From: Rallus limicola
Taxonomy: Eukaryota > Chordata > Aves > Gruiformes > Rallidae
Assembly: GCA_022605955.1 (NCBI GenBank)
Contig: JAKCOZ010000004.1
Span: 64,850,229-64,914,228 of the forward strand
Direction of reading: 5' to 3'
DNA: 64,000 bases
The notes below the pieces were generated by a model, which worked only from the letters and a program-made list of their open reading frames with translations, had not been told where the DNA came from and did no database searches. Shown here one piece after another: positions 13,338 to 28,197 of the stretch; positions within the stretch are counted from its first letter, which is position 1, and the number at the start of each line of letters is the position of its first letter. The position numbers and the translations under genes were made by a program.

Positions 13338-14582
13338 GAGACATGTATTTCCATGAGAAGACAAGACTGGTGAACAGCCTGCTCAAGGGGGATTTGCTTT
13401 GTAACCTACCCCAAGGAATTAATATACAAGTTGCCCTTGTGTACAATGATGTAGGAAATATGGATTCCATGTAAGTTTGTTTTCAAACATGAGCCATGCA
13501 ATGTAACAGACATAGCCAAGGAGGCCGGAGGACCCTGGCCTCTCTGACATGATTGACCCATAAAGTATTATTAAGAAATCAACACCTCATTTTCCAGGAT
13601 TTTGACATATGTTCTAAGGACCAGCCAATATTTTTTTAGTTTTTTAATACTGAATGGTTATGAATGATAAGGCAGGCATCTCAGAAATAAAGAACTTAAA
13701 ATTATTAAGTATTGTATAAGAATATATATAGGAATATGTATTATTTAGCCTATGGAAAATATTATTATAGAAAGTTAAATATATTAAGAGAAATATTTTT
13801 GAAAGTTTATACATCAGAAACTCTTTTTCCATTTGACAGAAAAACACAGCTTATTATTCATTCAATCAATCAGATAATTACTACTACTATTTACTATTTA
13901 GCCAAGTAGAAACTAATCTTTCAGGAGCACTGTTCTGCTTTTGAAGAAAACAAGTCATATGGGAAATAAACAACATATTTATGATGGAATCACTGCCAGT
14001 TCGTAACATCTGTGATAGCAAAGTTAACAAATTCGGTCACAGTACTGTTAGACACCTTCACAGACTGTCCAATAAGCTAAGCAGATCTGTTGGCAATTTG
14101 AGTGAAAGAAGAGCTTTCTTTCTCTTTAGTTCATTTCAAAGCATTTCCAGCATCAGCCTTGAATGTCCAACTAAATGCACAGTCCCAAAGCAGAAATGAC
14201 ATCCTATTTACAACTATTTTTTTTTTTACTTTGTAATCTTTCTAGAATTTAGAATATTAAAGAAAAAGGCATGAAGCAAAATAGTGAAAAACATAGTATA
14301 AGCCAAACCTGCATGGGGAAGCTGGCATACAGTTTTGTTTCTCTGCTGTCTGATATTACTTTTCAAATAACTTACAAACTACTACTTTTGTACTAAGAAT
14401 TTTGAAGTAAGATAGTGATTTTGTAGAAGGTAAGAAAATAATGAAGTACAGTATAAATCTACACCACAGCACACAGATACTTGGCTTTCACAGCTGGTTA
14501 GATTTTACTTAAGGTAAATGCACTGTGCTGGAAGCATGCATTGCAAGCAGTCTAGAAATCACAAAGGATTTGGGTAGGCTCT

Positions 14583-14622
14583 TAATGATAGCTACTGTTT
14601 TCTTGAACAGTAGCTATCATTA
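14583..14622. repeat. Perfect 17-bp inverted repeat with 6-nt loop
   Basis: The arm 14583-14599 (TAATGATAGCTACTGTT) is exactly reverse-complementary to 14606-14622. The loop is TTCTTG. No transposon ends or duplications flank it. It would extrude or fold as a tight hairpin in RNA of either strand. Confidence 0.9.
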
Positions 14623-17600
14623 TGAGACACATACTTGGCCAACATACCCCAACACTTAGGGGTTTTTTTGTTTATTCAACTATAGTGACTTTGGTTGCAG
14701 ATGTGGAAATTTACTTTGAAGAGAAAAAAAATAAACCTGTTAAGATACTACACATGAGATGATTAGGAATACAGACATCAATCAAACATGATTACATGAT
14801 CACTTCTTAATTCCAGGCAGGTCACCACCAGCATCTGTGTATTCTCCTTTTGTCTGTCCCTTTGATTATAAGGTTATATGCACAATTTGTAACTATCTTC
14901 ACTGAATTTAAGTACTATCTTGCACAACAATATCCTAAGAATATTTGTTGTTACATTAGTATCAATTGCAGACATAAGTCTTTTCACCAGGCTAAATCTT
15001 CAGACTGGTATTTTTATGGTCTGCCCCTTAATATTTTGAGAGAGTTACACTTCTCTCACATAACACACTGTGCCTTGTGTGATCAGGTGTGTACATAAAA
15101 TAGATAAGCCACTGATATAGCTCCTATATGCACTAAAGGAAATTATTGAGATATTCCATAAAAATATTTTGTCTGAATCTGGATTCAAAGTGTATCTTAG
15201 CAAGAAGTGTTCTCTAAATCCCTCAGAGACTTCAAGAAAAATTCTGAAATAGAGGTATATTTCTTTCTTTCCTATATTTTTTACAAGTCTCTGTAAAGAT
15301 AAAATTTTATTTGCTTCTTTCAATCCATTATATTGCAAAAAAATGAAACATTTTCATTTTGTATTTAGAATCGCCTAGGTTCACCGTGTTTATGTCTTGT
15401 TTCAAGCAGCAATCACAGGCTAAACCAAGATAGATTTCTTATAGCTTCTTCTGTTTTTACTTTCCATATACATACATCTCTAAAATAAGAGAAGTATTCA
15501 TCATAAGGAGGAACTGGTTGGTGACCAAAGCAGCAAGTCAGCTGCTTCACCATCTTCTTTTTTGTATTGTACTTTTTTGCAAGTAATTCCTGATGGGCTC
15601 AAGGCTATCGGGTGCTGTAAACTAATTATTACACGTAAAGAGATTTTGCCTGTCATATATAGCTGCAGGGAAGCATATTATTATTCACCACTCTACTGAG
15701 GGGAAAAAAAGACTACAATTGATACCTATTCTACTTTATTTCTTCAAAATAACATTACTTATTTTTTTACGCACACTGTAATCTTCTAAAGGAGCTAGTA
15801 CTGTAGCTTTACTTTTAAAAGAGATGTTTTGGGTTGCTTTTGTTGTTGTTTTTATACTGTGTGCTAAACAATCATAAGAAACACAACTGAAATCTGAGTA
15901 TTCTTATGATGTAAGAAATCATTTTTCAATTGTGACTGTCGTCTTATATTAGTAATCTCCACAATACTGCTTGAACATTCCCTCATTCTTTCCATCTTGT
16001 TATGAGTTAAAATAATAGTGGTCAGTTTATATACTAATTAAACTGATATCAACACACTCCACTGAGATTTAATTGTAAATCAGGTGTTCCTTCTATAACA
16101 ATTTTAAACTTGATAACATGGTGAGCTGCTTCAAGAAAAACAAAAACAGTGTAATTTCATCTCTCTAATGTTTGCAGAATCCCTTTAAACACTGATTGTT
16201 TAAAAGATAGGCCCAGCTGAGACATAAATGTCATGACTGCAGTAAGTATTATTATTTTATTGCAGCAGTGAGCATAAATTTATTTTGGGCAGAGGATTTC
16301 ACTATAATATGAGTATTTGGTAATCCTGCCAAGAAAAAATATCAGACATTTTACTATTACTATTACATTATTACAACATTACTCTTTCACATATCAGGTT
16401 ACAATCCTACATTACCATAAATACCCCAAACCAATTGTCTTTAAAATAAATAATTATAAATAAATTATATTTAATCGTTAATATAAATTCGATTCTTAAG
16501 AATCACTGATAAATAATGTGGAGGATAAATGCACTTTATACCCTGAACAGCAATGGCTGAGCAGAACGGTAGCAGTTACTCACATTTGTATTTCGTAAGA
16601 CTTTATTAAGGTACTGTTTACATAAATAAAGTATGTCTTTATGTAAAAACACAAAGACAGATTTTGATGGCAATTTACCGACCACTTGGAGGCTAATGGG
16701 AAGATACTGGGTTCATGAAAATTATAGTTTGAATTATAAGTTGTTTGGGTTTTTTTTTTTTCTTAAAATGGGTTCAAATATAGCAATAAAACATTTTTTG
16801 CCAAAAATTATATTATTTGAGGATAAACCCATTCTTTTGCTGCTACTGATCTAAGCAATTAGTTGCTTTCCAGTCATATTTAGATATCTACTAATTCCAA
16901 CAAGTCAAAATCTTGACTCTTTCCTTAACAATAATAAAGCTTCTCCCTAATATTCTACTTTGAGCAATCTTTCACCAACTTAAGCTTTTAAGAATCTCTA
17001 GTCTCTCTTCATTTCCACAAAATTTTCAGTAATTTTTTTTATGAATTAAGTGACAAAACACTCCAGGAGCTTAGAAAGACAAGCCCATATGGCTTAAGGT
17101 AACATTTTAACTGCTAAGTTGACTCTCCAAATAACTTGCAGCTTCATTGCTAATGGTCTCCTGATGGTTTGAGCAAAGGATTTTAAAAGATGACCCTACA
17201 GAAACCTTCAAAGACATTGCACTGTATCTAGTGTTAGAAAAAAAATGCTAAGAACAACTGGACGGCTTTGATAGCAATAAACTTATATGGAAAATTATTT
17301 ATCTAAGAGGTTTGTATAGAATATCATACTTTACTGGAGAAATAAGAAAGAAGGAGAGGGCGATTTGCCTTTTACTGACAACTTAAAAACAGGGAAATGG
17401 GAGTGAAGAGATACGGCTTCACACACACACTTTTAAGTCCTACAGATGGATTTCAAAGGCTAAAACAATTCCAAATCTGTAAGGCAGTACGCTATGAAGA
17501 AACACAATGACTGATTTTGAAGGTAATTTAACAAACACTTTGAGGTCAATGGAAGATAACTGTGGTTTCTTTCACTGAGTCTGGTTTAAATTACTGTCTG

Positions 17601-20357
17601 TGTACTGTTTACCTATGGAGGAGTGATAATGGCAATCCCAGTGCTGGTAAATGCTCCCAGAGAACCATCTCTGATCCCATGAACATGTCTGTCCACGTGA
17701 ACTGGAATGGTACTAAGGAAGTTGCAGCTCAACCCTAGAACCTGTTCTGTGCCTCTCACTCTGACATGTGAACAGAGTATCCAACCTTATCTCCACTACA
17801 GCTGCATGAAAGCCCACAACACTTGACAACCCAAGCAAAAGTCAGCTTCACTGACATTTTGAAAAACCCATCTTATAGCAGGGTTTGTAAAAATATCAGG
17901 GTATTTACATACAAATAGCACACATAGCCATCACCCATATAAACATCCATCCATACATGTAGACATAAATGCACAATTCTGATTCCATTCTGACAAAAAC
18001 AGTGTATACTGTCTCAGTACACAGACCAGTTATATTTCAGCTGACAATTCATTTTCTATCATACAATATGAAGACAGTGAGAATCCTATTCAAAATTTAA
18101 TAGAAAAACAATTAGCACTAAAATATGCAACTTACAATTATAGCTAAGAATAGTTAACTTGAACTAAACAGAAAGAGAACCTAAATCAGTTTTTTAATAG
18201 ACTGAGAAAAGAAAGATGCTTCAAGCAAAGAGATCAAAAACTTCTATATATTCTGTAACAAATTACTCTTAAACACAGTTCTGAAATTAAACTCTATACC
18301 TCTCTTCTATGTGTACAATAAAAAATATAAAAATGTAAAATTAAAGTATAGAAATATACAAATATCCAGAATTTTGGATATGTAGAAAATAAAAAAAATA
18401 TTTTCTTTGGAAGGAGGATTACAGCAGAGTAAAGAACTAATTTTCTAGTCTAAATATTCAGTTTTGGCCCAAATCTGACAACAATAGAATTTGTTTATAT
18501 TTTAGCATATTTTACTATTTGAATGTACGTGAAAAGTATTTTCCCAGATATCGTTCTTCCTGGTTTCAATTCATCTTTAATATTTTTATTTCACATCTAG
18601 CACTAATTCAGCTAAGCAACAGTCTGACCTTTGTTTGCTTCTTTGCTTGTCATCCCTTGCCTGGAGTGCAACTGAAATGTGGCAAGAGGTGACTCATTGA
18701 TGTGCTAGGTATAACTGCCAGAAATAGAAAAATAAGTTAGTAGCAGGTTGAACTACCTACTGGGATTCCATCAGAACCTTCCTCCTTTACTTCACACTGT
18801 AATACTGCCTCTAAATAATTTTAAAAGTCTTGGGGAAGATCTGACCCTTACTCATTGAAGATTGTTCCTTATTTTTACATTTTGGTTGTAAGAATTATTT
18901 TCCTTTGTCTAATCTTTAAATGTTTTGAAATAAACTTATACTGGCTAAAAAGTCTCTGCTACTATCTAAATAGAAGTAAAATAATCCTTGATGCTAAGAC
19001 CATCAAAAGAACAGGAACTACAGAGAACAGTATGCTTCATTTATGTGTTTTGTCCATTACAAAATCTCAGCTGCATGTAATTAAGAGTCTGCTCCTACTT
19101 TTCTGGAGATTTCTAATGTGGCAGCAGTTGCCCCACTCAGTAAATGGAAGGAATCAGTTGGAAGAAACCTACTGCAAAACACAAATATATATGCTGGGTT
19201 TTGTTATGAATGAAATAATATTACTATTCTGAAGATTATTTTTAACCTTAAAAACTTAATTATTGTTATTGCTGTTGTTTCTATTACTAAACTAGAATTT
19301 CATAATATATATTTCTAGGGAAAGAATGGAAAAAGGCAGTGCAATGCATCTGGAAAACTGGCTGTTAAACTTCTGAGATTTGTGTAGATTATAGCTTCAC
19401 ATTTGGTGTGACTCAGCATATCGTAGCATTCATTCCTTGTCAGATTAAGCAGTGCTTGAGTTCTGCTGAATGGTGTATTCTTGTGAAAAATCACATTTTT
19501 TTCTGTGATTCCTTAAAGACCTTTTGATGTCATCTGGCAAGTTACCTTAATTGTATCTTCTCATATGTATTTATTTTCTGGAAGTACATTAGAAGACAAA
19601 AATGTCACCTGTTTTGTATCTGCCAGATTCTGCCTTACATTGCCTTCAATTAAGTGATACTGAATCCTGATGAATTGCTATGTAAAGGTTTTTGGGGAAC
19701 TTGATTATACAGGTTTGACATATTTTTCAATTAATGCAATGAATGCCATAAAACAATGGCAAAATGCAGAAATGCACTCAAACTCACGCTCATTGCTTTA
19801 ATCAATGCATATTCATAAATGACCCTCTTGAGAAATTAACCATTTGGAAGCAATCTCTCAGAAGTGTGTGTAAAAATGACACTTGAGCAATTTATTAAGT
19901 AGTTTAGTGAGGCTAGAATTTCCAAAGCTCATGGCTAACTGCTTCTTTTATTCTGCACAGGCTAAGACCTGAGCTCTCCATTAGTGTTCAACAGGGAAGC
20001 ATGAGAAGTGCTAGGCAGCTGTAAACAAAGAATTAAAATGCATGGGTACCTTACATAGTAGACTAAATGGATTCAATTATCACAGGATTACACAAGATGA
20101 GGCATTCAAAACTACCACCTGTCCACTTGCTGAAGAAAAGCAAATGACAGCTCTGTAAGTGGAATATGGTGGTCTATCATTCAACGAATATTTCTAATAA
20201 AATTTATGGTTCGCTTTTAAGCACTTTGGGATGAAAAATTGTGTAAAGTTCACCCATTCTCCTAAGGAGAAGTCATGCATGTTTTGACTGTATATTTCAC
20301 ATGAGTAGATAAGTGTTTATACATGTTTCTTTAGTATGTAAAATTAACACTTATTAA

Positions 20358-20387
20358 TGTCACACACAAAATTGTCACACACAAAAT
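20358..20387. repeat. Perfect 15-bp tandem duplication
   Basis: The unit TGTCACACACAAAAT occurs twice in direct succession. Confidence 0.85.
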
Positions 20388-23300
20388 TGGAGGGGGAGGG
20401 CAGTGGTTGGTTTCTTTTTTTTTATTTTCAGAGCAGTTATCTGGGTACCTATAGTTTCCTTAGGAGAAGTTTTTTTTCTATTTACAAAGCTTAAGGTCCA
20501 GGAAGAATATTAGTTCTGGATATACTTTGTTATGGGTTGTTACTGTAGCCAACAGACTGCAGAACAGTCAACTCAGTTCTAGAATAAAGGAAACACTAGC
20601 AAGGATGCACTGGAGCACAGTGATTATTGCTCTAGTTTCTCTCTGGGTCACTCAATTAAGTAAGAATTTCAATTACATTTACTACAACCTTGGAAGAGGC
20701 AAGGATTGCACATGTATATATTCTGAATGTTCTGGTTACTACTGAAATTGTTTACTTCAATTCAACTACAGAAGTTGTAGAAATCATTACCAATGAATTT
20801 GTTATCATGACAAACTCATCTTGCTTTCACTTTACTGGTGGTTGTGTCCACAATGTCCAGTAGTTTTGTTCACAAAGAAAAAAAGTAAATTACAGCCCAT
20901 TTCATGTAGCCACTCCTACTTAAGCTGAGAAGACACTCACTAGCTTTTTCTGGCCCAGCTATTTTTATACAACTGAAGTGATCTAATCTAAAGCTACTAT
21001 GAATGACAATTATTCCTTCCAGTTTGCAGAAGCAGAAAGAAAGTGAAAAGAGCCATAATTAATTCTATTATTAAGTCAAGCAACAATCAATATCAGTAAC
21101 GCATGATCACTAGATCTCTTGAGAAAACTGAAAAAACAATTCACTTCTAGTTCATGCTTTTAAGAACCCTGCTTAGCAGTACCTTAACACTCATTCAGCT
21201 ATAAAATACCTCATAGTCTTAGGCAATGGAAGATATCTCTTTTCATATATATATAAAATATATATTTTACAATCAAACAAGAGAAAGCTGGCAACTAGAG
21301 AAATATATGCTTTCAAATACTTGTTTAAAAATGTTTTAATTTGACTCCACATTTTCAAACTTCAAACAAAACATTTTCTTTTCACTATAAACAAGGAAGA
21401 ACTGTTCAGAATGATAAAAAAGATTACTATATTGTCACAAACATTTCTCAAAATATTCAATCTGATTTTTAGGTTTAGGGCAGATTAGCTACAAAAATGA
21501 AAACAGACACTAAGGAAAAGATAAAAGCTAAGGAGATTGATTATATTTCTTTCTTATTTATTTTCACATGCAAATAACCCTACTTCAGAATTTTAAAGAA
21601 AAAGACCAGAAGTAAGAAAAATGCTGCTGTGGCTTTGGTACATTACTAAAGAACAGACCTTCGTGAATAAACTTACTATGTAATATACTTCCAACATACT
21701 GCACTTTCAGCCAAGTTTAACTGCAACAACTTAATATTCAAGTCATGTTCTCCCTGTAGAAATACATATGCAATTCATTTTGGTTTACCCTTAAAAAAAA
21801 AAAATCCTAAAGTTTCATTAGGCAATAAATAGAGAATAAATTCATTAGCAAAGGAGCGACTCCCACTACTTTGTCCATGCTTCTTTGATTAAGGACTGAC
21901 AGAATGGACCCAAATCTTACTGTAGCTCGCTTGGATATAACACTACAATTCATCTATCCAAGTTTAAATTGCTTTGTATTACGAATAAATCATTTTGCCC
22001 TGCTATAAAACAAATTCTTACACATACATTTCTCATGGCAGAGTGGCTTTAAATTTGAGAATGAAGCAGGAAAAAAGTTCATGCAAAAGACCAGTATTAT
22101 TTTCTGTAAATAAATCTGTCAGAACACATTATGCAATACAGCAAAAATATCTTCACCTGACCAGAAACTCTCTTTTCTTGCTGTTCTTTAAAACAAAACC
22201 AAAATTCAGTAGTTAAACTATCATACTGATCTTTTTTATTACCTAGGGAAGAAAAGAGTCTGAATTTTAATCAGCTAATAAAAAGAAAAAAACTATTGCA
22301 AAGAACTGAATGTGCCAATAGATTTTCTTGGATTAATTGGGTGAAAATGCAAGCAGCGTTACTGTAAGCATCAAACAACTAAGTCATATTTTTACTTTAT
22401 GAGGTATTTTCAATCAAAGGATGTTACTAACAATTTAACTAAACATATTTGCTTTTATGTCACAATTTAGTATAATGTCAGACTGCACGAGACATATCTG
22501 GGTTATCCTAGAAATATTTTAAATTTAAAAGCACTAACTTTTACTGAATCTACATAGTCAAAGATAATATATTGATTCAATGATCAAGATATTTGAGGTT
22601 TCAATATGGATAAATATATGCTTAATTTACACAAAATTACTAGTTATCATATAAAATATATACTATGATATTAACTTTTATGATTAGTTATGAGCACAAA
22701 TTATTTTATGTGCAATTTTATGCCTTTTTAAAACTGAATGTCAAAATTACATACAATAAATAAAAGTAGAATAATATTTGTGTGGTTTTTAATAATGACA
22801 GCACAGTAAACAGGTAGAGACTCTTTTAAAGAGACCTATGCATAATCCTTTTTTGATCTTTACACTTTTTAAAATAAGTTACATTATTATAATAGATAAA
22901 ACTGCTCGAACATCAGCAGTCATTCAACATGTATGGGAAAAAAGCCTTTTTACCTAAATTGAAAGCTACCCACACCTCATTAAGACTCAAATTTTAGCTT
23001 TTTTATTTTCACATTGTTGCCTTCACCTGACAAATGTATTAACCAAAATGTTTATGAGTCTTATAATTTCTTTTTCATGAGAGTGAAAGCCTACCTGTTT
23101 ACCACTCTGTCATGATTTATAACTTATTTTAATCAACAACAGTTTTCAGTCTCAACACATGCCATTTAGCCTAATTCAACTGCTAGACATAAAGTTGCAA
23201 ACCAGGAAGTATTAACAGGGAAGTAGGGAAAAACTTACCTAATTGTCACTTACTACAATAAAATAAATATTCAGGTGCATATTCTGAACCAACTTAGATG

Positions 23301-26300
23301 ACAGTTGCAGCTTTTGCTTCATAATGGTCATGATGCCGGTAACATTCATAAAGGCCCAAATTCAAGGCCATATTTTTCACCATTGCTTCAAATACTAACT
23401 CAACAATCTCAGGAAAATATTTTACCCTATTTGTGTTCACCTCACTCAACTACCATTTTCTTCTACTTAGCTGCATTCCATGTTATATTTTCTGGGTTTT
23501 ATGTTCAAATGGACCTTAGCTAGTGTCTACAGAAAATGATGGAAGTATTTTTGGTGATCTCAGGATCATAATAGACCTACATCATAATAGACTTATAGTA
23601 TGCAGTAATATTTCCCAAATCAATGAATTAAACTGTTGGTTTATCTGATACACAAAGAATTTACACAACAGACAGTGTAAACAGGGATGAAATGTATAGA
23701 ACATGAAATAAAGTGACATTACACAGCACCATCTATGAGGTATGATTATTATTTCACTAAAATTGTAATTATCAGTAGGAATGTTATTTTTAAGGGACTG
23801 TAGTAAATATTAGTATGATAAATCCAAGATATTCGCTGTTTTCACATGATTTTTTTCCTCAACTATACTACTATGTGGACTAGGGAAAACACAAAATGAA
23901 AAATTCTACAAAAAAATATTTTGTTTCTCTCTAGTATGAGTACTAGCATTTCATATAGAACTGCAAAAAAATTGAAAGTTGGAAGCTACAAAATTGAAAA
24001 TTGCCCACATACTAAAGGGAAAGTTTCTTTTTAACCACCACCAGTTGCTCTACACATGAAGTATTACCTCAGATGCACTAATATTATAGCTTTATTAGAA
24101 AGCACTCATTTTTTATCTTAGTCTGAAACAAGCTCCATAGGTATCAATTTATAAAAAAAAAAAAAGAATACTCTTTTCTGTTTTAAATCTGTTATTTTCA
24201 ACTTAACATTCCTTCCTTTTCTCCATTTTGAAAAAGGATGATTTATCTTCTCCACATAATTCTCTCTTCCCTATAATTTCATCATTTCCTCTTATACTGT
24301 CCTACACTCTAATCTGAACAGTTTTACCATTTTGGAAAAGTTTTTTAATATGTATAAAGTAAATTTATATATATAAAGTAAATTTGCATTATTTTAGCCC
24401 AAACTAAGAAATCATTGGAATTTAATTGTAATAAAATTGCAAACTACAGTAGTTATCTTTCTGTCATGTGGCAACAACAACAACAAAATACATTACTGTA
24501 TATTATTAAGAGTTTTATCTTCAAAAATACAATGCCTATGAATAACTAGTACACACTTTGCCATCCTGATATCATGATGCACTATTATCAATTCTTTAAA
24601 AAACCTAAACAAACAAACAAAAAAAATCCATTATTTCATAATTTCTACATGGCTTAGTATCAAAAAAAAAAATTGCAAAACAAATTATTTATTTCTGTCC
24701 AGAAAGGTATGTATTATCTCCCTTTATTTTTCCTTAAATTAAGAATGACTCATTAAGTAATCCTAAAATAGTAAGAAAAACAATTTTCCTAAGATTAATA
24801 TAAAAGAGAATATTTAAAACAACTTGCCTCCTTCCTACCATATTCATTGATCTGTTCCTATAACTAGACTGTGAAATCTACTGAAGTTCTGATCTGGAAC
24901 TCAGAAGTTACTATCAAAGAAAGTCAGCAAAACTGTATCTATTTATACAAGATTAAAAAATATACACTGTGCAGTTGCAAGATGTTAGCCATATCTTAGT
25001 TCAATGGTTTGAAATAACGTGGATATTTACCTCTTGCTCTACCGCATTATTAAAAAAATAGGAGACTTTGATGCTTCAGAAAAAAAAATAAAAATACATG
25101 TTACACAAGAAATAATAAAAAAAATATAAACTTTACTGATCAAGATGATTCACCTCATTTTGTCTGAAGAATGTTAGCAATTGTATATCTAATGATGTAT
25201 AGTCCCCTGTACTATTACTGTAATGAACTTCACCATGATTTGCAGCATTCCTACACTGAAACAATTTTTGGCAAGGGTGGGCTGTTTTCAGAAACTAGTT
25301 TACCAAAATACTACTCAGTCTGTTACATCTTGAAAGATTACATTTAGTCAGCCTTCCTACCACAAGGAATCTCAGCATCCTATGTAGAAGATAGGAGCTG
25401 CACAGGCGTTGCCTGTAAGGTTGCTTTTAAGTCTTAAACATTATGATATCATATACTGCATTTGTCTATATCTCCAAACATGTGCTATTAGTAAAAGCTG
25501 TCAGGAAGTGTTTGGCATAGTTTGATACAATACTGTATAACACAGAGTTGGCCCTTGCAAAGCTGCTTATACTCTTTATTGCTGTTAAAGCTTTAGAATT
25601 GAATGACCGGCATGTTTGCAATATGTGTTACTGATTTGAAGATCTTACTATATTGGCCCAAACTAATTGTTTACAATTGTTAATCTGTATCTATAAATAA
25701 GAGAGTAAATTAATAATATAAGTGTTATTCCAGGCTACATAAAGTAGTAAGTCAGTATTTCTCTTTAAAACCAGAAAATACAGTATGAAAAGGGTGCATA
25801 AGAAATTAAAATGCTCCCTTTTTAAGTGGAGTACTTATTTGACCCGCAGTACTTCATGAGCTTGGCACAAGATTGAGGGAAGTACTGCAAAGGACCTCCT
25901 GAAGGCACATAATGAAGTGTGAAATCACATTGTGAAATGAAAAAAAATACGGATCTCTTAAAAAAATAGGATCAGATCATTCTAAGCTTGCACAACAAAT
26001 TTGGCATTTCTATTCAATATTGCAACAGCCTTCTTGACAACAGATTAGTTTAACACTGAGCATCACAGCAACGGAGTTATCTAGTTTAAAATGTGTAATA
26101 ATTCATTGTTGCCCTTCACTGTACATTAAATGTCACCCTTTAGAATGACAGGAATAAAAAAATGATTACACTAGAGTCACTGCCTAATATAATGTCACTG
26201 ATTTTTTTTTTAACATGAGAAATAAACCATTAAAATCTTTCCGAGGCCAAAAAAATGTTTCTTTTAGTATTTTAAATAATATAAATAGAACATCCTTTAA

Positions 26301-26441
26301 ATAAAACAAATACAATTATCAACATTTATTCACAGCAATGGGGTCATGTGGAGTATTTTGGAGTTTTTATTTATAGTAAGTATTTTAGGCACTTTGGTTG
26401 AGAAGTAGTTTTGTCATTGCAGGTTAAGACATGGACAATTA

Positions 26442-26451
26442 GGGGGGGGGG
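26442..26451. repeat. G10 homopolymer
   Basis: Ten consecutive G on the plus strand in AT-rich surroundings. Confidence 0.9.
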
Positions 26452-26896
26452 TGTATTTTTTCAAAATACGAATCAAAACTTTTTCTTTTTCCCTATCTCT
26501 GCTTTAAGAACATCATTAAAAATCCAGAGAGATGTCCAAGGAAACTCATTCACCTAGCATTTTTTCCAAATCTGAGTACCTGTGTATGATTCAACATGGT
26601 TTTTAAACACATTTTATTTCAGAAATGCTACTATTCAATTTAAGCAGGGCAATCACATCCTCAAAATTCACCAGTTTGGTAAAGTTGGATGAACTGAGAT
26701 TTTTGATCTGGTGATAAATAAGTAGATAAATCCATAGATTTGTAAGGCACATTAAGATTGACTTTTGCTGGCCTGTCAGTCCCAATGGTCTTTTGAAGTA
26801 CTAGAATAGCTTTCAGATTTGGGCCTTTAATACAGGTTTACCAAACTTCAGTTAAAAATTAAATTGGTTCTTTTTTAAGTCATCATAATTTAATTT

Positions 26897-26900
<4 letters not shown>

Positions 26901-26947
<47 letters not shown>
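26901..26947. repeat. (TA)n microsatellite, about 23 units
   Basis: An uninterrupted run of alternating T and A. It is likely to be length-variable and able to form cruciforms. Confidence 0.95.
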
Positions 26948-26950
<3 letters not shown>

Positions 26951-27504
26951 GGAAAAGAAATTATACTGTATTTAAAGTACATGATTAAAGTCTTTTCTAA
27001 ATTTACTGTAAAGAGGAAATGAAATAATTCAATGAGCTACCCTGGCTAAATCTATATGAGTAAGCAAAGGGTTGGACTCAGGTTTCACCAGTGGCATGCA
27101 ATTAAATATACCCTTTACTTTGTATCACATTCCCATTCACAGTTTTAGCTTATGCTACTCTCAGATCATGCTCAGATGTGGTTCAGAGGCAGAAAGTGCT
27201 GGTAAGATGGGCTGGTAGATGGGCTAACTGGAATGATGGAGCATTTAGTCATATGAAACATAAGCCACATCATGTCACTTGCTCTCTGGGCTAGAAAGCA
27301 TGCCCTGGACAGTAGCCCTTGAAAAATATATACACTTTGGGATCACGTGTCCTATTGTATAAATGAGAGCTTCCGTGCTGATTTCTACAGGAACATAATA
27401 GAACAATTCTTTCTTGTCTTATTCAAGTTGACATTTGCTTATGAAATGTTTCATCCTTTCTCATTATACCATTAAAATTCTCAACTGTAACAATAATCAT
27501 ACAA

Positions 27505-28197
27505 ATATCCCCCATGTCCAATAGAACCAAAGCAAGCCCATCAGTGATGCTAGTAGCACCTCGTGGGTAATGTAGTTAGAAAGGAAAAAAAAAAAATAAC
27601 CTGCATAAGAGTAATTTCAGCCTGAGAAGGGAGTAAGACTATATGAGAGAACTAACTCTGCAGGCACCAAGGACAATGAAGAAGAAGAGGTAAGAGGTGT
27701 TCCAGACACCAGAGGAGAAATTTCCCTGCAGTCCATGGTGAAGGCAATGGGGAAGCAAGCTGTTCACCTGCAGCCCATGGAGGTTAATTGTTGAACACAT
27801 ATGCCCCTGCAACCTGTGGAGGACCAAACACTGTAGCTGGTGGATGCACCCAAAGAAGGCTGTGACCCTGTGTGAAGCCCATGCTGTAGCAGGCTCCTGG
27901 CAGAACCTTTGGACCCATGGAGAAAGAAGTCCATACCAGAGCAGGTTTGCTGGAAGACCTTGTGACCCTGTGGGGGACCCACAGTCTCTTCTTGAAGGAC
28001 TGTGCCCCATGAAAGTGACCCATGCTGGAGCAGTTAATGAAGAACTGCAGTCTGTGGGTAGGACTCATGTTGTAGAAGCTTGTGGAGGATTGTCTCTCAT
28101 GAAAGGGACCCCATGCTGGGGAAGAGTGCGAGGAGCCTTCCCCTTAAGACGAAGGAGCAGCAGAACTGTCTGAAACCTCTATTTTCTGTCCCTGTGC
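27505..28197 (+). mobile_element. Fragment of an avian ERV LTR (family A) with a degenerate 40-45-bp tandem array
   Basis: It starts in the CATCAGTGATGCTAGTAGCA region, passes an A-rich tract, then CTCTGCAGGCACCAAGG, and runs into repeated units built on GTGGAGGACC...GCTGGAGCAG. Examples are at 27,780, 27,870, 27,930, 28,010 and 28,100. The motif order matches the element at 5590-6286 and, from memory, a widespread avian repeat that often gives spurious protein predictions on its minus strand. The pyrimidine-rich 3' part of the LTR is missing. It abuts a CR1 fragment near 28197. The open frames on both strands here are by-products of the repeat units. Confidence 0.75.

Noticed and set aside
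18855..19232. 125-codon plus-strand frame
   Set aside because: AT-rich frame with no recognisable domain or splice context; length is compatible with chance over 64 kb.
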